DNA of 64,000 bases from Gordionus sp. m RMFG-2023 (Eukaryota > Nematomorpha > Gordioida > Chordodea > Parachordodidae). Below, piece by piece: positions 35,306-47,386 of the stretch. Both the position numbers and the translations under genes were made by a program. The notes beneath the pieces were generated by a model that made no database searches, had not been told where the DNA came from, and was given only the letters and a program-made list of their open reading frames with translations. Numbering within the stretch: the first letter of the stretch is position 1; each line of letters starts with the position of its first letter. The DNA lies in the NCBI RefSeq assembly GCF_954871325.1, contig NC_088776.1, positions 10,540,052-10,604,051 on the forward strand, given 5' to 3'.

Positions 35306-36932
35306 CAGAGTTGTTAAAGTAGCGCGCTTAACTTTTTTGGTAGCTATAGCTAATAGCGGCTACTTTTTTTGTAATTATTTAATTTTTTAGCGCGCTACTT
35401 TTTTGAAAGTAGCTAAGTAGCGGCTACTTCGCTACTTTAAAAAAATATAATGAAGGTAAGTGTAAACATAAAAATTATGAAGGTAAGTGTAAACATAAAA
35501 ATTTAAATTTAAATATAATATCATAATTAATTATAATTTTTATGATTTATTATTTAATTTTGAAATTAAAATATAATTTCAATTTGTAATTTATATTTTC
35601 ATTTGTATTATAAACCTAAATCACGTGTTAATAATTTAAAATATCATCGCCTATGGATATCCATAACGTTGAAAGTGATTCAGACAATGATATTAATGAA
35701 ATGGAAGATACCAGGGAAGAAAATGTTCTTAATAGCTATAATACAAATTTCCCTATTCCTAGATTTGAAATTTTTTAAAAATAAATATATAACCAAAACT
35801 GGTTTCAAATTTATTTGTTTAAAATGTAAAAAAAAATATTTCCAATCCAGTAGCTATAACCTCAAGAAATACCTAAAGGTAAATTGTCATTTTTACATTC
35901 TAATAATATTTATTTTATAAGACTGTTCATGAGTTTTAAGAAAATGGAGAAACATCTAAATAATTTTGGTATAGGCGACTCTACATCCAAAAAGACTAAT
36001 TCAATTCAAACCAAATTAATTAATAATGCAAATGACAATATTTCTAAGAAATTGGCTGATAAAGTTATTGTTGATTTTATAATTTATACAGTTCAGAATG
36101 TCCTTAGTTGATAATCCATCATTTACCATGATGATTAAAACTCTATCCCCTGGTACAACAATTTTATGCCGCCAGACACTAATGAAAAAAATAGCAGATA
36201 ACTTTAAAATGATGAAAGATGCTCTAATAGTAGAGTTATCAGAGATATCATATATATGTACCACGGGAGATAGTTGAACACATAACAGAAGGTAAAAACT
36301 TATTTATATTTATAAATTGATCTGATTAAATATTTTTGAGCTTATTTGGGAATCACAGGCCATTGACTAGACCCTAGACTTTAAAAAGTAGATCTATGGC
36401 ATTAGCCCTGAAAATGATAATAGGATGCCAGACATACGATGTACTTGCAAATAAAATTATTGATAATCTATCTTATATTAAAAATATGTATATAAGATTA
36501 AATACGCCCTTACCCTCAAGTGTTAGTGTCGAGAGATTATTTAATAAGGCAAAACTTATACTTTCTGATCGTCGCTCTAGACTTGGGGATGATAATATTG
36601 AAGATTTTATTATTAAAATGCAACAAATTACCATAAATATTTATCTTTATTACATAAATTTTTTTATAATCAAAACTAACTATATTTTAATATTTATAAA
36701 TGTTGATTTTTATATATTTACTATACAATAACATTATAAGCAAAAAATAAAAAATTTGTTTGTAAATTTTTTTTATAAAAAGTAGGCTAGAGCTACTTTT
36801 TTTTGACAAATAGCGATAGCGGTAGCAAGCTACTTTTTTTGACAAATAGCGATAGCGGTAGCGCGCTACTTTTTTTAACATATAGCGATAGCGGTAGAGC
36901 GATACTTTTAAAAGTAGCGTTAAACAACTCTG
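35306..36932 (+). mobile_element. hAT transposon, structurally near complete
   Basis: Ends are CAGAGTTGTTAAAGTAGCG and CGTTAAACAACTCTG, with a perfect 8-bp duplication atcccatg (35298-35305, 36933-36940). Both subterminal zones carry arrays of the motif agcgcgctac / gatagcggtagcg, probable transposase binding sites. Transposase pieces lie in between on the + strand: a BED-type finger remnant with FKFICLKCKKKY (about 35800-35880), a linker MSFKKMEKHLNNFGI (35928 on), and the dimerisation region SSVSVERLFNKAKLI (about 36516-36560). The catalytic RNase H-like core is mostly missing, so at 1.63 kb it is an internally deleted, inactive copy. Relatives: 31870-32060, 49030-49090 and 50362-50495. Confidence 0.93.
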
Positions 36933-37040
36933 ATCCCATGGCAAAAAGCAAAGTAATCGCTAAAATTAGTTTGGCCACATATTATTTTGCCACAATTCAC
37001 CCCACCTTTCTTTTAAAATATTTTTTTAAAAATTAAAAAT

Positions 37041-40000
37041 TTACGGAAACGATGGGGATATTTTAGATTTTTTGAAGAGATCTATCAAATATACCTTTAA
37101 TTTTATTCTGCGGAAATTATTTTTTAAAAAGATATAAGGTTTATTTTTTAAATATAATTTTCTACTTTTTTTTAGATATTTTAAGAATAAAACGTGCTTT
37201 TTTAACAAATAAAAAACGACTAATGGCTATGATGCTATCTTCCTTAACAGCGAAATAGTTTTTTTTTTAAAATAAGAGAATTAATTACTTAAATCGAAAT
37301 GCGCAGTTAAATTTTATTTCACAGTATAATTGTAATTATTTTAAATCATATGCGCAATTTGTTTCTTTTTCAATCATTTGAACAGTTAGTTTAATAATTT
37401 TATTCACAGATTTTTTTAAAAATTTATTTCGCAGTTATTAAATATCTGCGCATGGCAAATAGAGGTCTAAACCTTTCTGCTAACTATAAACAAAATCTCC
37501 AAGCTTACGAACATTATTTTGGCCAAAATCTCGGGCCTTTTTTTAAAAAATAAGAATGTCTGGTACTCGGACTTTCAACCATTAATTTATATTGCCCAAA
37601 ATTATTTTGGGGGATTTTTTTGATTTTGTAATAAATATAATTAGTGTCGTTAAAACGTCGATTTCGTCAATTTTGTAAAAAAAAACAGCGAAATCAAGAT
37701 TTTAGCCACTGGTTAGGTGATAAGGTTTGGCCTTCTTTTGGCAAGATCTTGAAACGCAGGTAATATTTGTATGGACAAATCGAGGTGTCCTTTAACAAAC
37801 GCTAAATATGATAATTTATGTTTAGAAATACTTATTAGTATAAAATTGACTGATAAAGAGCTAAACTCATAAGGGATGATAGCTTTAGCAATCCTAATAA
37901 AGAAGAATAAGGGGAAAGTTTTGATATCACATATATCGAAAATATAAAATACTAAGCTAAAATATGGATCAGAATTAAATCATTTGAAGACGATATTAAA
38001 CAAAAGGTGAAAAAAGAGAATCAAAATGGATTTGTGAAGTGTAGTTTATGCGGGCAAAATCTGAACAAAATTTATCACAAGGTTAGAATGGATTATATAA
38101 ATGTTCCCGCTGATAAAAAGCTTACATCATAAATGGAAGTGGTTAAATTAAAAAATTTAAAGGCTAATTTTGAAGAAATAAAAATAAAAGCCTTCAGTTT
38201 ATGAATAGTGAATATCCCATAAAATTTAAATATTGGGACATGCGTATATGAAATTGTTCTGCATTTTTAAATTTCACATGTGCAAAAATATATGATCGGT
38301 GTGGCCATTAAATTGAACAACTATGAACCTCTTGGTCTTATAACCCAACAGAGTAAAATTAAGAGTTACAATAAATATATTTTTCTAGATCTGGTCAACA
38401 ATTAAAAATTGCAAATATTTTGTCATTTGCTTTTGAGACAAGCTAAACAAATAAAAATTGATATATATTTTATATTATCTTTACCTTTATTTTATCAGAT
38501 AATTAAATCTAAAACAATGTATTTATTATATTAGTCATATATTTAATTTTATTACGAAAATTAATTTAAAAAGTGGCACTTTATTGACTGGATAAAATCT
38601 GAAAATCGGGTTTAATCATGTTGGTTATAACAGACAAATAATTCATAAGATTATTTTAATATTAACATCAGTTTATATTACCATTTCAAGTTATGGTTTA
38701 GACATTTGATAGTTTAACATTGTGGGCTTATTTTGATTGAAAACTGTTCATATGATCATAAAACTGTGCAATCTTTAAATTTAATAGGATATATTTTAAT
38801 AAAAACTCGTAGAATTTTAATTAGAAACCTCACATTCAATTGATTGAAAACTATGAGACTTTGGATTAAAAGATTGATAATTTAAAATTCCCATCTGAAA
38901 AGAGGGGGGGGGGGGGGGTTGTAAATTTTTTAAATTTTAATGTAGCAATTTTTGTAACATTTAAAAAAAAATCAATCTTTAGGAATGTGGTGGGTGATCA
39001 TTATCCTTAATCAAATCCTATCGAAATAAATATCATTTTTATAAAAAAGGAAAAAATACTATAATAATTTTTTTATTATAAGATTATAGGTAGCGATTAT
39101 CTCCAACAACCTCTCGCCCCTTAAATATATTGTAAGTAGCTATCCGAGTACTCAAGACTTTAAACAGGCATTTCAGGGCTGTAACCAGGAATATAAACAG
39201 TCCAAAACTATAAGAACTCTCAAGACTAATAATATTAGTTTAATCTCATACTAAATTGAGAATAAGTTTAAACAATTTTCGGATATTTTATAATTTGTGT
39301 ATCACGCTGATAAACTTATAAAAATAAATTGTGGTTAAATGCCTAATTTTTTTTATCCAGCATTCGTTCATTTTAATTTAAATTTACTTTCCTTTAAATA
39401 TATTAAACTTAATTAAAAATTTTCAAAAAAATGCATTGGGAGGAGGGGGCAAAATTTATGGGGTTCTTAGGCCTATAATTTACAACCCCCCTCCCCCCCC
39501 CCCTTGTTCACGGCCTTAGATTCCACGTGGATGGAGGTTATTACAATTAAATGGGCATTCTTTTATTTTTCTTTAAAAGATTTTGAATGAACATTTGCGA
39601 CAAAAGTATAAAAACAACAAAATATAATATTTTCATACTTTATAAATTTCTTCTTCTCATATTCACAAATTAAGAGAGAAAGGGGGGGGGGGATCTAATT
39701 ATTTTATGGCCTAATATCTAATAATCCATTCGTGATCCCACAAATTCGAAAAGCTTTTAAATTATCGAGAAAAGAAGAACGAAAAATAGGACTTAGTTAA
39801 ATTGACCATAACTAAATTATTTTTAAATAAAAAGAAGAATTTATAAAGCTCTACTTACTAACACTAATTACATATTATTCTTTTTTTTTTGCCAAGGAGA
39901 GATAAAACAGTTTAATAACACTTTTATTTAGGTTCTCTTGTCCTTTTTTTTTTGTTAAAAAAAAATATATATTAAATTTAAATTTTTGTAATATTTACAT

Positions 40001-40563
40001 TACATAGATAATAGTTGAAATTTGGTAAAAATTCAAAAAAATGAAATCGACATTTTTATGTTGTTTGGATTAAAAAACTTAAAGAGACAAAAATTTTTCA
40101 GCCAACCTAATCCACCCGGAACATGAAATTAAAAAATATTTTAAAACATTTACCCTAAAAATTTATCTATTCGATTTTCGGATTGGGTCGGGTTTTGCCG
40201 ACCTCTAATTTGAATACCAATTTTAAAATCGTACTTAAATAATTATAATTATTGGGTTTTCCTCTTTTTTTCCTATATTACTTTCTATATTTTCCTTTAA
40301 TTCCAGTTCACTAGACTTTCGTTTTATATTTTTCCTTGTGCGTATATACCCCCCCCCCCCCCCCCCCCATTTCCCACATTTAAAATCTTAAAATTGGTAA
40401 AGATATTTTTTTAAAATTATTTAGATCATTTTCAAAATTGATACCCCATGAAGCCCTCCAGATATGGATCCGATTATGCTATTGCCGCTTCCTTTAAATC
40501 CTTAGGCCTTGCAAGGCAGGGCTTGGACTTTTAAATGTAAAAGCGTGTGCTTAAGAGCAAGTA
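37041..40563. other. Spacer with a MITE remnant and an orphan coding-like stretch
   Basis: 37465-37545 holds part of the fold-back MITE family (gaggtctaaacctttctgc, aaaatctccaag). A 58-codon open stretch ending at 38132 reads GFVKCSLCGQNLNKIYHK, zinc-finger-like, but I cannot assign it. Poly-G (near 38905) and poly-C (near 39490) tracts followed by gttgtaaat / atttacaac form a loose inverted pair. Otherwise AT-rich without features. Confidence 0.35.
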
Positions 40564-40784
40564 GTAGTGTTGTTAAACGGCTCGTTTTGAGCCGATTTTT
40601 AAAAACTGCTAACTCAATATTTTATCTAGAAAGATCTTGCACAAGCCTGAAGATTTTGCTCATATTAGGAACAAAGATCTAGGCATACATTAACCAAATC
40701 TCGAGGCTTAGGCAAATTTCCTGGCTAAAATATTGAGTTAGCTGTTTTAAAAAATCAGCTCAAAACAAGCCGTTTAACAACACA
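40564..40784. repeat. Fold-back MITE, TAGTGTTG family, well preserved
   Basis: Starts tagtgttgttaaacggctcg and ends caagccgtttaacaacac. The inner dyad is caagcctgaagattttgctc with aatctcgaggcttaggcaaa. The whole unit is close to a palindrome. Confidence 0.9.
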
Positions 40785-41522
40785 GAAGGGCTTGGAATTA
40801 CAAATAGATATATAAAAATAGGGCCGTGCTCAGACCGAAAAAATAATTGAATTTGTTAAAGCTTTATTTTTTTTCATACTTATAGTCAAATGGAAAATTC
40901 TCCCTTTTCGAAAAAAATATAATCTATCACCTCTCATGTTTTTGTAAAAATAAAACTTAAATAAAATTAGATTATATGTATAGATTACATTTGGTAAATA
41001 TTTGGTTTTTTTTAAAAAAAAACAACTAACAATAATAATTATGACAAATGTCGAATAATTTTTGATTATTTGGTGACACACGGCACAGGGATTAAAGAAA
41101 GAATAATAATAAATTTCAAAAATTAAATAAAATGCCAAAAAATTTAGTTTAAAAATATTTCTCGATATTTATATACTTATTTTACTATTCTCGAAAAAAA
41201 TTTCAAGGACAAGATATTTAGGATGTATGACTCACTTTAATTGAATACTTTTGCTCACTTTGAAGCTAACTGATTATTTGCACATAAAACATTCTCAGTT
41301 AAGGTTTAATTTAGAATGGAAGAATTATAATTTAATTATTTTTTCTAATTTGTTGTTTTAGTTTCTATATCTTCAGCCTATCAATTTAATAATTTAATTT
41401 TTTGTCTTTTTAATTTTATCATTTTCATTTTTTCCTATTAAAGTTTTCATCTCTTTAAAATACATTTTTTTCCCCTCTTTTTATTCTCACTTATTTCCTA
41501 TTCTTGCTACACCTACCTTATT

Positions 41523-41905
41523 CAGAGATCTGCAGGCCCGGATTGAAGCCCGATCCGGGTATACTTGGCCATCAAATTTATTTTTTAATATACAGGCTTG
41601 TCCTAAATTTTTTTATTAGAAAACCCGGGCTTTCTGAAAATAGTTTTTTTTTTATAATATTAGCAACAAAAGTATTTTAAAAAAAAATCAACATGAATAT
41701 TATAAAGAGAAAAATAAAGCTATATATATATATATGTAATATTATACACTGTAACTTTAAGTATAATATAAAATATCTTATCTTTATAATGAAAACAACC
41801 AGTGGGTCACTAGCCTTTAAAATCCCAGGAGGGGGCTCAACTAAAAACCCCTATACCTCCTATCTTGCGGGCTTTCGGCCCGCTTTTACCCGGCCTAGGA
41901 TTTTT
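41523..41905. mobile_element. hAT relic, left end of the 6859-8675 family
   Basis: Begins CAGAGATCTGCAGGCCCGG with repeated cccgg motifs, and has ggcccgcttttacccggcc at the other side (41875-41900). The right terminus is missing. No coding content. Confidence 0.65.
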
Positions 41906-43109
41906 ATAAATTGTATAAATTAATCATTGGAAAATCTTGTAATGGAGAACTTTTACTTGTTCATATTTGCAATTTACCCTTTGAAATAATTTAGATTTAC
42001 AAAATACAGCCCAAAATTATACAAAAAGCCGAAATTTTAAAAATTCCTGAACGAGAATATGAAAATTTGTATTGAACATAAAAAAATAAGTTACAAAGAA
42101 AACCGGATCGGATTCGAAGATGAAAGTTCCGAGGCTAATTATGCTAATTTAAATATGTGTTGATTTATATTACAAATGCTAACTTGATTAAAAAGAAAGT
42201 AATTATCTGTTATTGGGATTGGGACGTTGTTGTAAATCATATGTTATTAAATTAGTGATGTAACGGCTCTGCGAATTTTAAATTGCCAAATAATATTAAG
42301 CAAGCCTCGAGATATCATTAATAAATGTCCAAATTTTTCTGACAGAGCAAAATCTCCAGGTTTGAGTGAGCTGGTTTTTTTTAAAAAAAACCCAGCCGTT
42401 TTAACAACACTATTATTAAATTAATCGATTAATTTTATAATTTAATGTGTAAATAATTGAAAATAATTATTATTTTATGTATTTTTTTTTAAAAAAATAT
42501 ATATAATCAATATTTAATACAAAAAGCAAAGGTGTAATATTTATTGATTTAAAAAAACACATTTTTCAATTGAACAATGGGGGAATGCTTGGTAATAAAA
42601 TATAAACCCATTATAAAACCTCAGATTTAAATGATAATTCCTTCATCCATTCCTCTATCTATAATGAAAATTGCGCCAAAAGCATCTAAAATATTTTGAT
42701 TTTAAGCCTTCCTTTTTATTATTTTAATTTTGCAAATTATAATAAATTTAATAACAAAAAAAAAATTAAACAGATGATAGAATTAAGATCTATAGACAAA
42801 AAAGGGTCTTGACAAAAACTACATTTTGATTAAAAAATTATATTTATTAGACATTAAAATAAAAAGAAACTACCATGCCAAAGCTAAAATTATTATTTTT
42901 TAATAAAATCAATAAATATAATTTCCAATCAATAAAACCATCTTTTTTTCCAAAAAATGATCTTTTTTAAAACAAATTTTTGTTTGTTTTTAATGCGTCA
43001 TTAATAAAATATTGCCTGTTTAAAGAATAAAATAATTTTTGAACTTTAAAATAAAAATTTTTTTAAATTTCGATAAAATAATTTTTAGTTGAAAAGAAAA
43101 ATAAAATCA
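41906..43109. other. Upstream region of the sHSP gene
   Basis: AT-rich, with a MITE at 42253-42412. I looked for heat-shock-element triplets (nGAAnnTTCn arrays) and a TATA box near 43000-43100 and found nothing convincing against the AT background. Confidence 0.35.
42253..42412. repeat. Fold-back MITE, TAGTGTTG family
   Basis: Starts tagtgatgtaacggctctgc and ends cagccgttttaacaacacta, with inner caagcctcgagatatc and agcaaaatctccaggt. Confidence 0.85.
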
Positions 43110-45580
43110 ATGGCAACTATAGGATCATCTTACCATCACGATATAGTTATTCCAGTGGAAAAAAATATTCATGAAAATCCTGGAGAGCGTTCAGAATCCA
43201 GGTTAAATTTTAATTAACCATGTGATTTTTTTTAGAAGAGAACTGAGGGGGGGGGGTGTTTCTTAAAGTCTACTGGCTCAAGTAATGATTGGTAGAGGAA
43301 TTACCACATCCCACTTTTAATAAAAATAATAAATTTTGATTAAATAGAAAATAAAGAACCTTTTTATTATAATTCGATTATAGGTAATTAATTTGTGATA
43401 GTATCATAATACGAAATAATTAAGTGATTATTCTTTATTCCAAATGAGAATAGTAGATAGCACGAATTTTATTAATTGCACTTATGAGGTAAAAGCTTTT
43501 GTTTGTATTTTCGATCTTCGATGAGTGCCAAAGTAAGTTAGCCAGAAGAATATTTGGCAGATTTAATTCATTCTGTGTCGACAATAACAACAACATGGTT
43601 TAGGTTGTAGGGTGAGAGTTAATTGGCTTGCTTTAAATTTTTTTTTTCTGATATTTTAATTTGGCAAGAAAATATAATTTTATCAGTTTTTTAAACCACT
43701 TCCTCATCGATTGGGGTCAATTCACGTCACTATAAAATTTGTATCTGGTTTTGGATAAGCCTCATTGAACACGAAAATTTTTTTAACCCATCTTTAACCA
43801 ACAAAGCAGCTTAGCCAAGTTTTATATTTCAAAAAATTTGTCTTAATATTTAAGTCAAGGCTCTATTTTAGAGGTATAACTTCTAGCTTATCCATAGCCA
43901 AAGTTAGGAAAATTAACAACACAAATTTTTTTAATATATTTTCTTATCAATAAGTATTGCGAATTTTGTCTTTTTTTTAAATTGCTATTTTTCCAATGAT
44001 CAATCAAGCCTTATTTTTTTTACTCTTTTTAAAAAAAAATATGATTATCTTCTTGCGTCACTTTTTTGTTCACCTAAATAGTTTTTAATTAATGGCAGCA
44101 AGAGATAAATATAACACAATATTCTATTTCAAACAGTAATCATATCATGTTACAATTTATTTATATTTAAAAAATTAAATATTATAGCGAAAAATTCAAA
44201 GAAGAAATGAGGAAAATGGAAGAAGAGATGGAAAGAGTCAAGAAAGACTTATTAGCTAATACTAGTTCTGCCAGTGGTTCTTCTCCTGATAATAAAACCT
44301 TGCAACAATCCCATTCCACCAAATTACACTCTTACCAAAAAACAACTAAGACCGAATCCAAAAAGGTTACCAAAGAAGGTGGTGGTGGTACCCCTTACAC
44401 TATACAAACCACCTCTACCAGCCATCAACCATCTCATACCATCAATATAGAATCTTCCAATATATCCGATGATATTCCACGTTCTAGCAAGACGATAGTA
44501 AAAGAAATTTACCCAGAGCGATCAGGAAATGAAGAGATATACAGAGCTAATATAAGCCCCGGAGCCACTATAACGATAAAGGCGACTTCTAGGGAAGGCA
44601 CACCCATCAGGAAAGTGGTAATCGTTCAAGAGAATGACAAAATCAACGATAGTGGTGTTAGCACCAGCTTCCAACCAACTTATCATTCTTCCCCCAACCC
44701 CAAAGAGCACACCATCAGAGTAGATAGGCATATAGACCAACACGAGGTTCCTCTTGGTAAGCGAGAAGAGTCTAAAAGCGAAAAGAAGGAATTCACCACT
44801 TCCACTAACGTGACCGGAAACGAGAATTCCACTCGACAAGAAACCATAAAGAGGGAAGAAAAAAGAATTTCCTCTTCATTCAGTTCTACGTCTAATCTCT
44901 CCAACCCATCTTCCGAGTCTTCTAATATTACGCAAGATAAGAAAAATTTAGATTCTTCCTCTTTCGATATGGATAAGCTAAAAATTGATGATAAAGACGC
45001 CAAGGTTTTTTTTCTTCTAATAATATTTTTTTATCATTCATTTTTAAGGGTTCTCGCTCATCTTTTTTAAAAAATATTATGAATAGCCGTCTGATTGATG
45101 TTTTCTAGACTTAAAAAAATAATAGGAATCACACTTAACACATTTTTAAGACTCTAATGTCAAAATTGATATTTAAAGAAAAATCGATGTCTAGGCTGAT
45201 TTTCTACCCAGAATAAGAGCTTATTTCGTTGAGTATTCCATCATTTTTTCCCCCTTTACAAATTCTCATGATTTTTTGATTAAATTCTAACACTAAAATA
45301 ACAGGTAATCGAAACGGATCACTCCACCGGTATAAGGCATCTCAAATTGCGTTATGAGATTAGTTCCAGAGATTATGAACCTCAGGATATAAACGTTAGG
45401 GTCACTAAAGATAAAGTTTTTATTAAAGCCGAACACAAAGAGACAACAGCTGGCAAGTCTGTTTGGAGAGAATGCAGCAAGGAATTTTCGCTTCCTGATG
45501 GAGCGAATATTGATTCCATTAGATCTTCCTTCAATCCCGATTTGGGAATCCTGACGATTGACGTACCCTTATTCAAATAG
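43110..45580 (+). CDS. Small heat shock protein (alpha-crystallin), CG14207/HSP-25 type, 394 aa
   Basis: Three exons: 43110-43201, 44188-45004 and 45305-45580 (TAG). Phases agree and both introns are GT-AG. Exon 1 (MATIGSSYHHDIVIPVEK) plus the start of exon 2 (EKFKEEMRKMEEEMERVKKD) match the N-terminal helix of Drosophila CG14207 and C. elegans HSP-25. Residues about 55-300 are a Ser/Thr/Lys-rich, probably disordered stretch absent from the ~180-aa fly protein. The alpha-crystallin domain fills exon 3 (HLKLRYEISSRDYEP, then VRVTKDKVFIKAEHKE, EFSLPDGANIDSIRSS, GILTIDVPL). The usual C-terminal I-x-I tail is missing; the protein ends right after the domain. Such proteins are ATP-independent cytosolic chaperones forming oligomers. 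The ATG at 43110 is chosen because it opens the frame and gives the conserved N-terminus. Confidence 0.92.
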
Positions 45581-46632
45581 AAAATATTATAATTAATTAT
45601 ATACTAAATTATTAATAAAAATAAATATTTCAAACTTCTACTTATTTCTTAATTCACTTTTAATGAATGCTTCTTTTTTTTTGTTTAATCAGTTTTTATT
45701 TTCATTCGCTCTATTTTAATTTTTTATCGTCTTGTTTTCAAATTTCTACCACAAATTTATTCGATAATAATTTATTATTTTTTATAATTAAGTTGCTGCA
45801 ATATTATACATCTTTTTGTTTACTGATCAATAAGTCTGATTACACCAAATATTTAACCAAAAGTGTATTATTCTATAAATGTATTAATTGGTATTTCAAA
45901 TTCGATCTAAAATCTCAAATTATATAAATTATTTAATTTAAAATATTAAGTTAATTTAACGTGATATTATATTTTTTTATATTTATTATCTCTATATCTA
46001 CTCATACCAATTTTACAATTTTACACAATAATATAATAATAGTATAATATCGCTTAATTTCAATGCAATAAATCTTACACTATCGGAATTATGATTTGCT
46101 TAAGAAATCAAGCAAACCTATACAATCCTTTTTAATTAGAAAAATGGATTAAATTAAAAGTCTGATAATAATCAAACATTAATTCATATTTTTATAACTA
46201 TATGTTAGAAGTCAGTCAGTTAAGATTTTAATAAGCGCTTTTCACTCCCACAACCCTTTAGAAAAAAAAAATCATAGATCAATTTTTTTTGGATTATAAT
46301 AATATCGATCTAATTGCCCATCTCCAATAACATCATTACTAAAAAAATATTCTACCATTGTTTTAAGCTATCTTGAAATAATACCATTTGTTTTAAATAA
46401 TTTAAAAAAAAAAATTCATTTACGTAGATAATGAACTTAATAAACTTGATTTTTTTTAAAAAAATATAAGAAGTTACATAAACGCAAATGTGGAATAGCT
46501 ATCTATCAAAATCTAATTTAATACGATTTCGATCGAGGAATTCTGTTTTTTTTTTAATTTGGCTCATTTTTATCAAAACGCCTTTATATTCGATTTAGAT
46601 TATTAATTTTCAAATTCAATGGTCAATGATTA

Positions 46633-46735
46633 ATAGGCGTAGCTAAGGGGGGGGGGGGGTGCTTTGGAAATTTGCTAGTTCTCGTAAATATCATTTCGGC
46701 TTTTTAAAGTCACCCCCCCCCCCCCCCCCCCAATA
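46633..46735. repeat. G-run and C-run bearing hAT-end fragment
   Basis: taggcgtagctaa followed by a run of about 13 G, then 50 bp later a run of about 20 C. The opening matches the CAGTGGCGTAGCTA terminus of the 30799 and 55061 elements. Confidence 0.5.
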
Positions 46736-47265
46736 AAATATGTAAGAAGAATAAGTATAATTATTTTTTAAAAATAAATTCAAAATTTTTAGAAAAAAAA
46801 AACATTTTTACACCCATCTACTCTATTTTTATATAACGTAACATAACCAAAGTCTTGCAACAAATAATTTTAAGATCTAAATTTATGGAGTGGGGGAAGG
46901 GAATAGCAAATATTATGTTTTATCTAAAAAAAAATTTCTTCCTTGACACCGATAGTCAAGATTTTTAAATGTGTTTATAGAGGGTGGGGGTGGGGGTGGG
47001 GGGGGTAAGAGTTTATTGTGATCAGCACAAACCCAAGTTAATTTATTCCTAGCTAATCAAATAGGCATGCTTTTTTGAAAAGGAATCAACTATATTTAGG
47101 TGAGTAGTAGCTTTCAAAAAAAGAATCTAATAGAAATAAAAAATAAATTATATCATAACTTTTGATACCGGATTCACAAGGGACACAAATTTCGTTGTTC
47201 TTTCTTTCTATTTAGTTCACGCTTACTAAATATCTTTTATGCCGAGCGTTTTTTAGCGCGCCTAT

Positions 47266-47386
47266 CAGGGTTGTTTCCCCCCATCAGCGGGAGACTATCG
47301 CAATTGCAAAAAAAAAATTATCCCGCAAAATAAAAATTTTTACCAAATTTCTCCGCAATTTTGAAAATTTTGACCTGACAACCCTT
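47266..47386. mobile_element. 121-bp mini-element, hAT-like
   Basis: Ends CAGGGTTGT and ACAACCCTT with internal tatcccgcaaaat / ctccgcaattttg. Flanks are gcgcctat (47258-47265) and gcacctat (47387-47394), an 8-bp duplication with one mismatch. Confidence 0.7.

Noticed and set aside
36687-37036. Repetitive frames with RYRYRYLSKK / PLSLFVKK repeats
   Set aside because: They are translations of the hAT subterminal motif array, not a repeat protein.
44522-45003. Two ~105-aa - strand frames
   Set aside because: They are antisense to sHSP exon 2, whose + strand frame has spliced continuity and family motifs.
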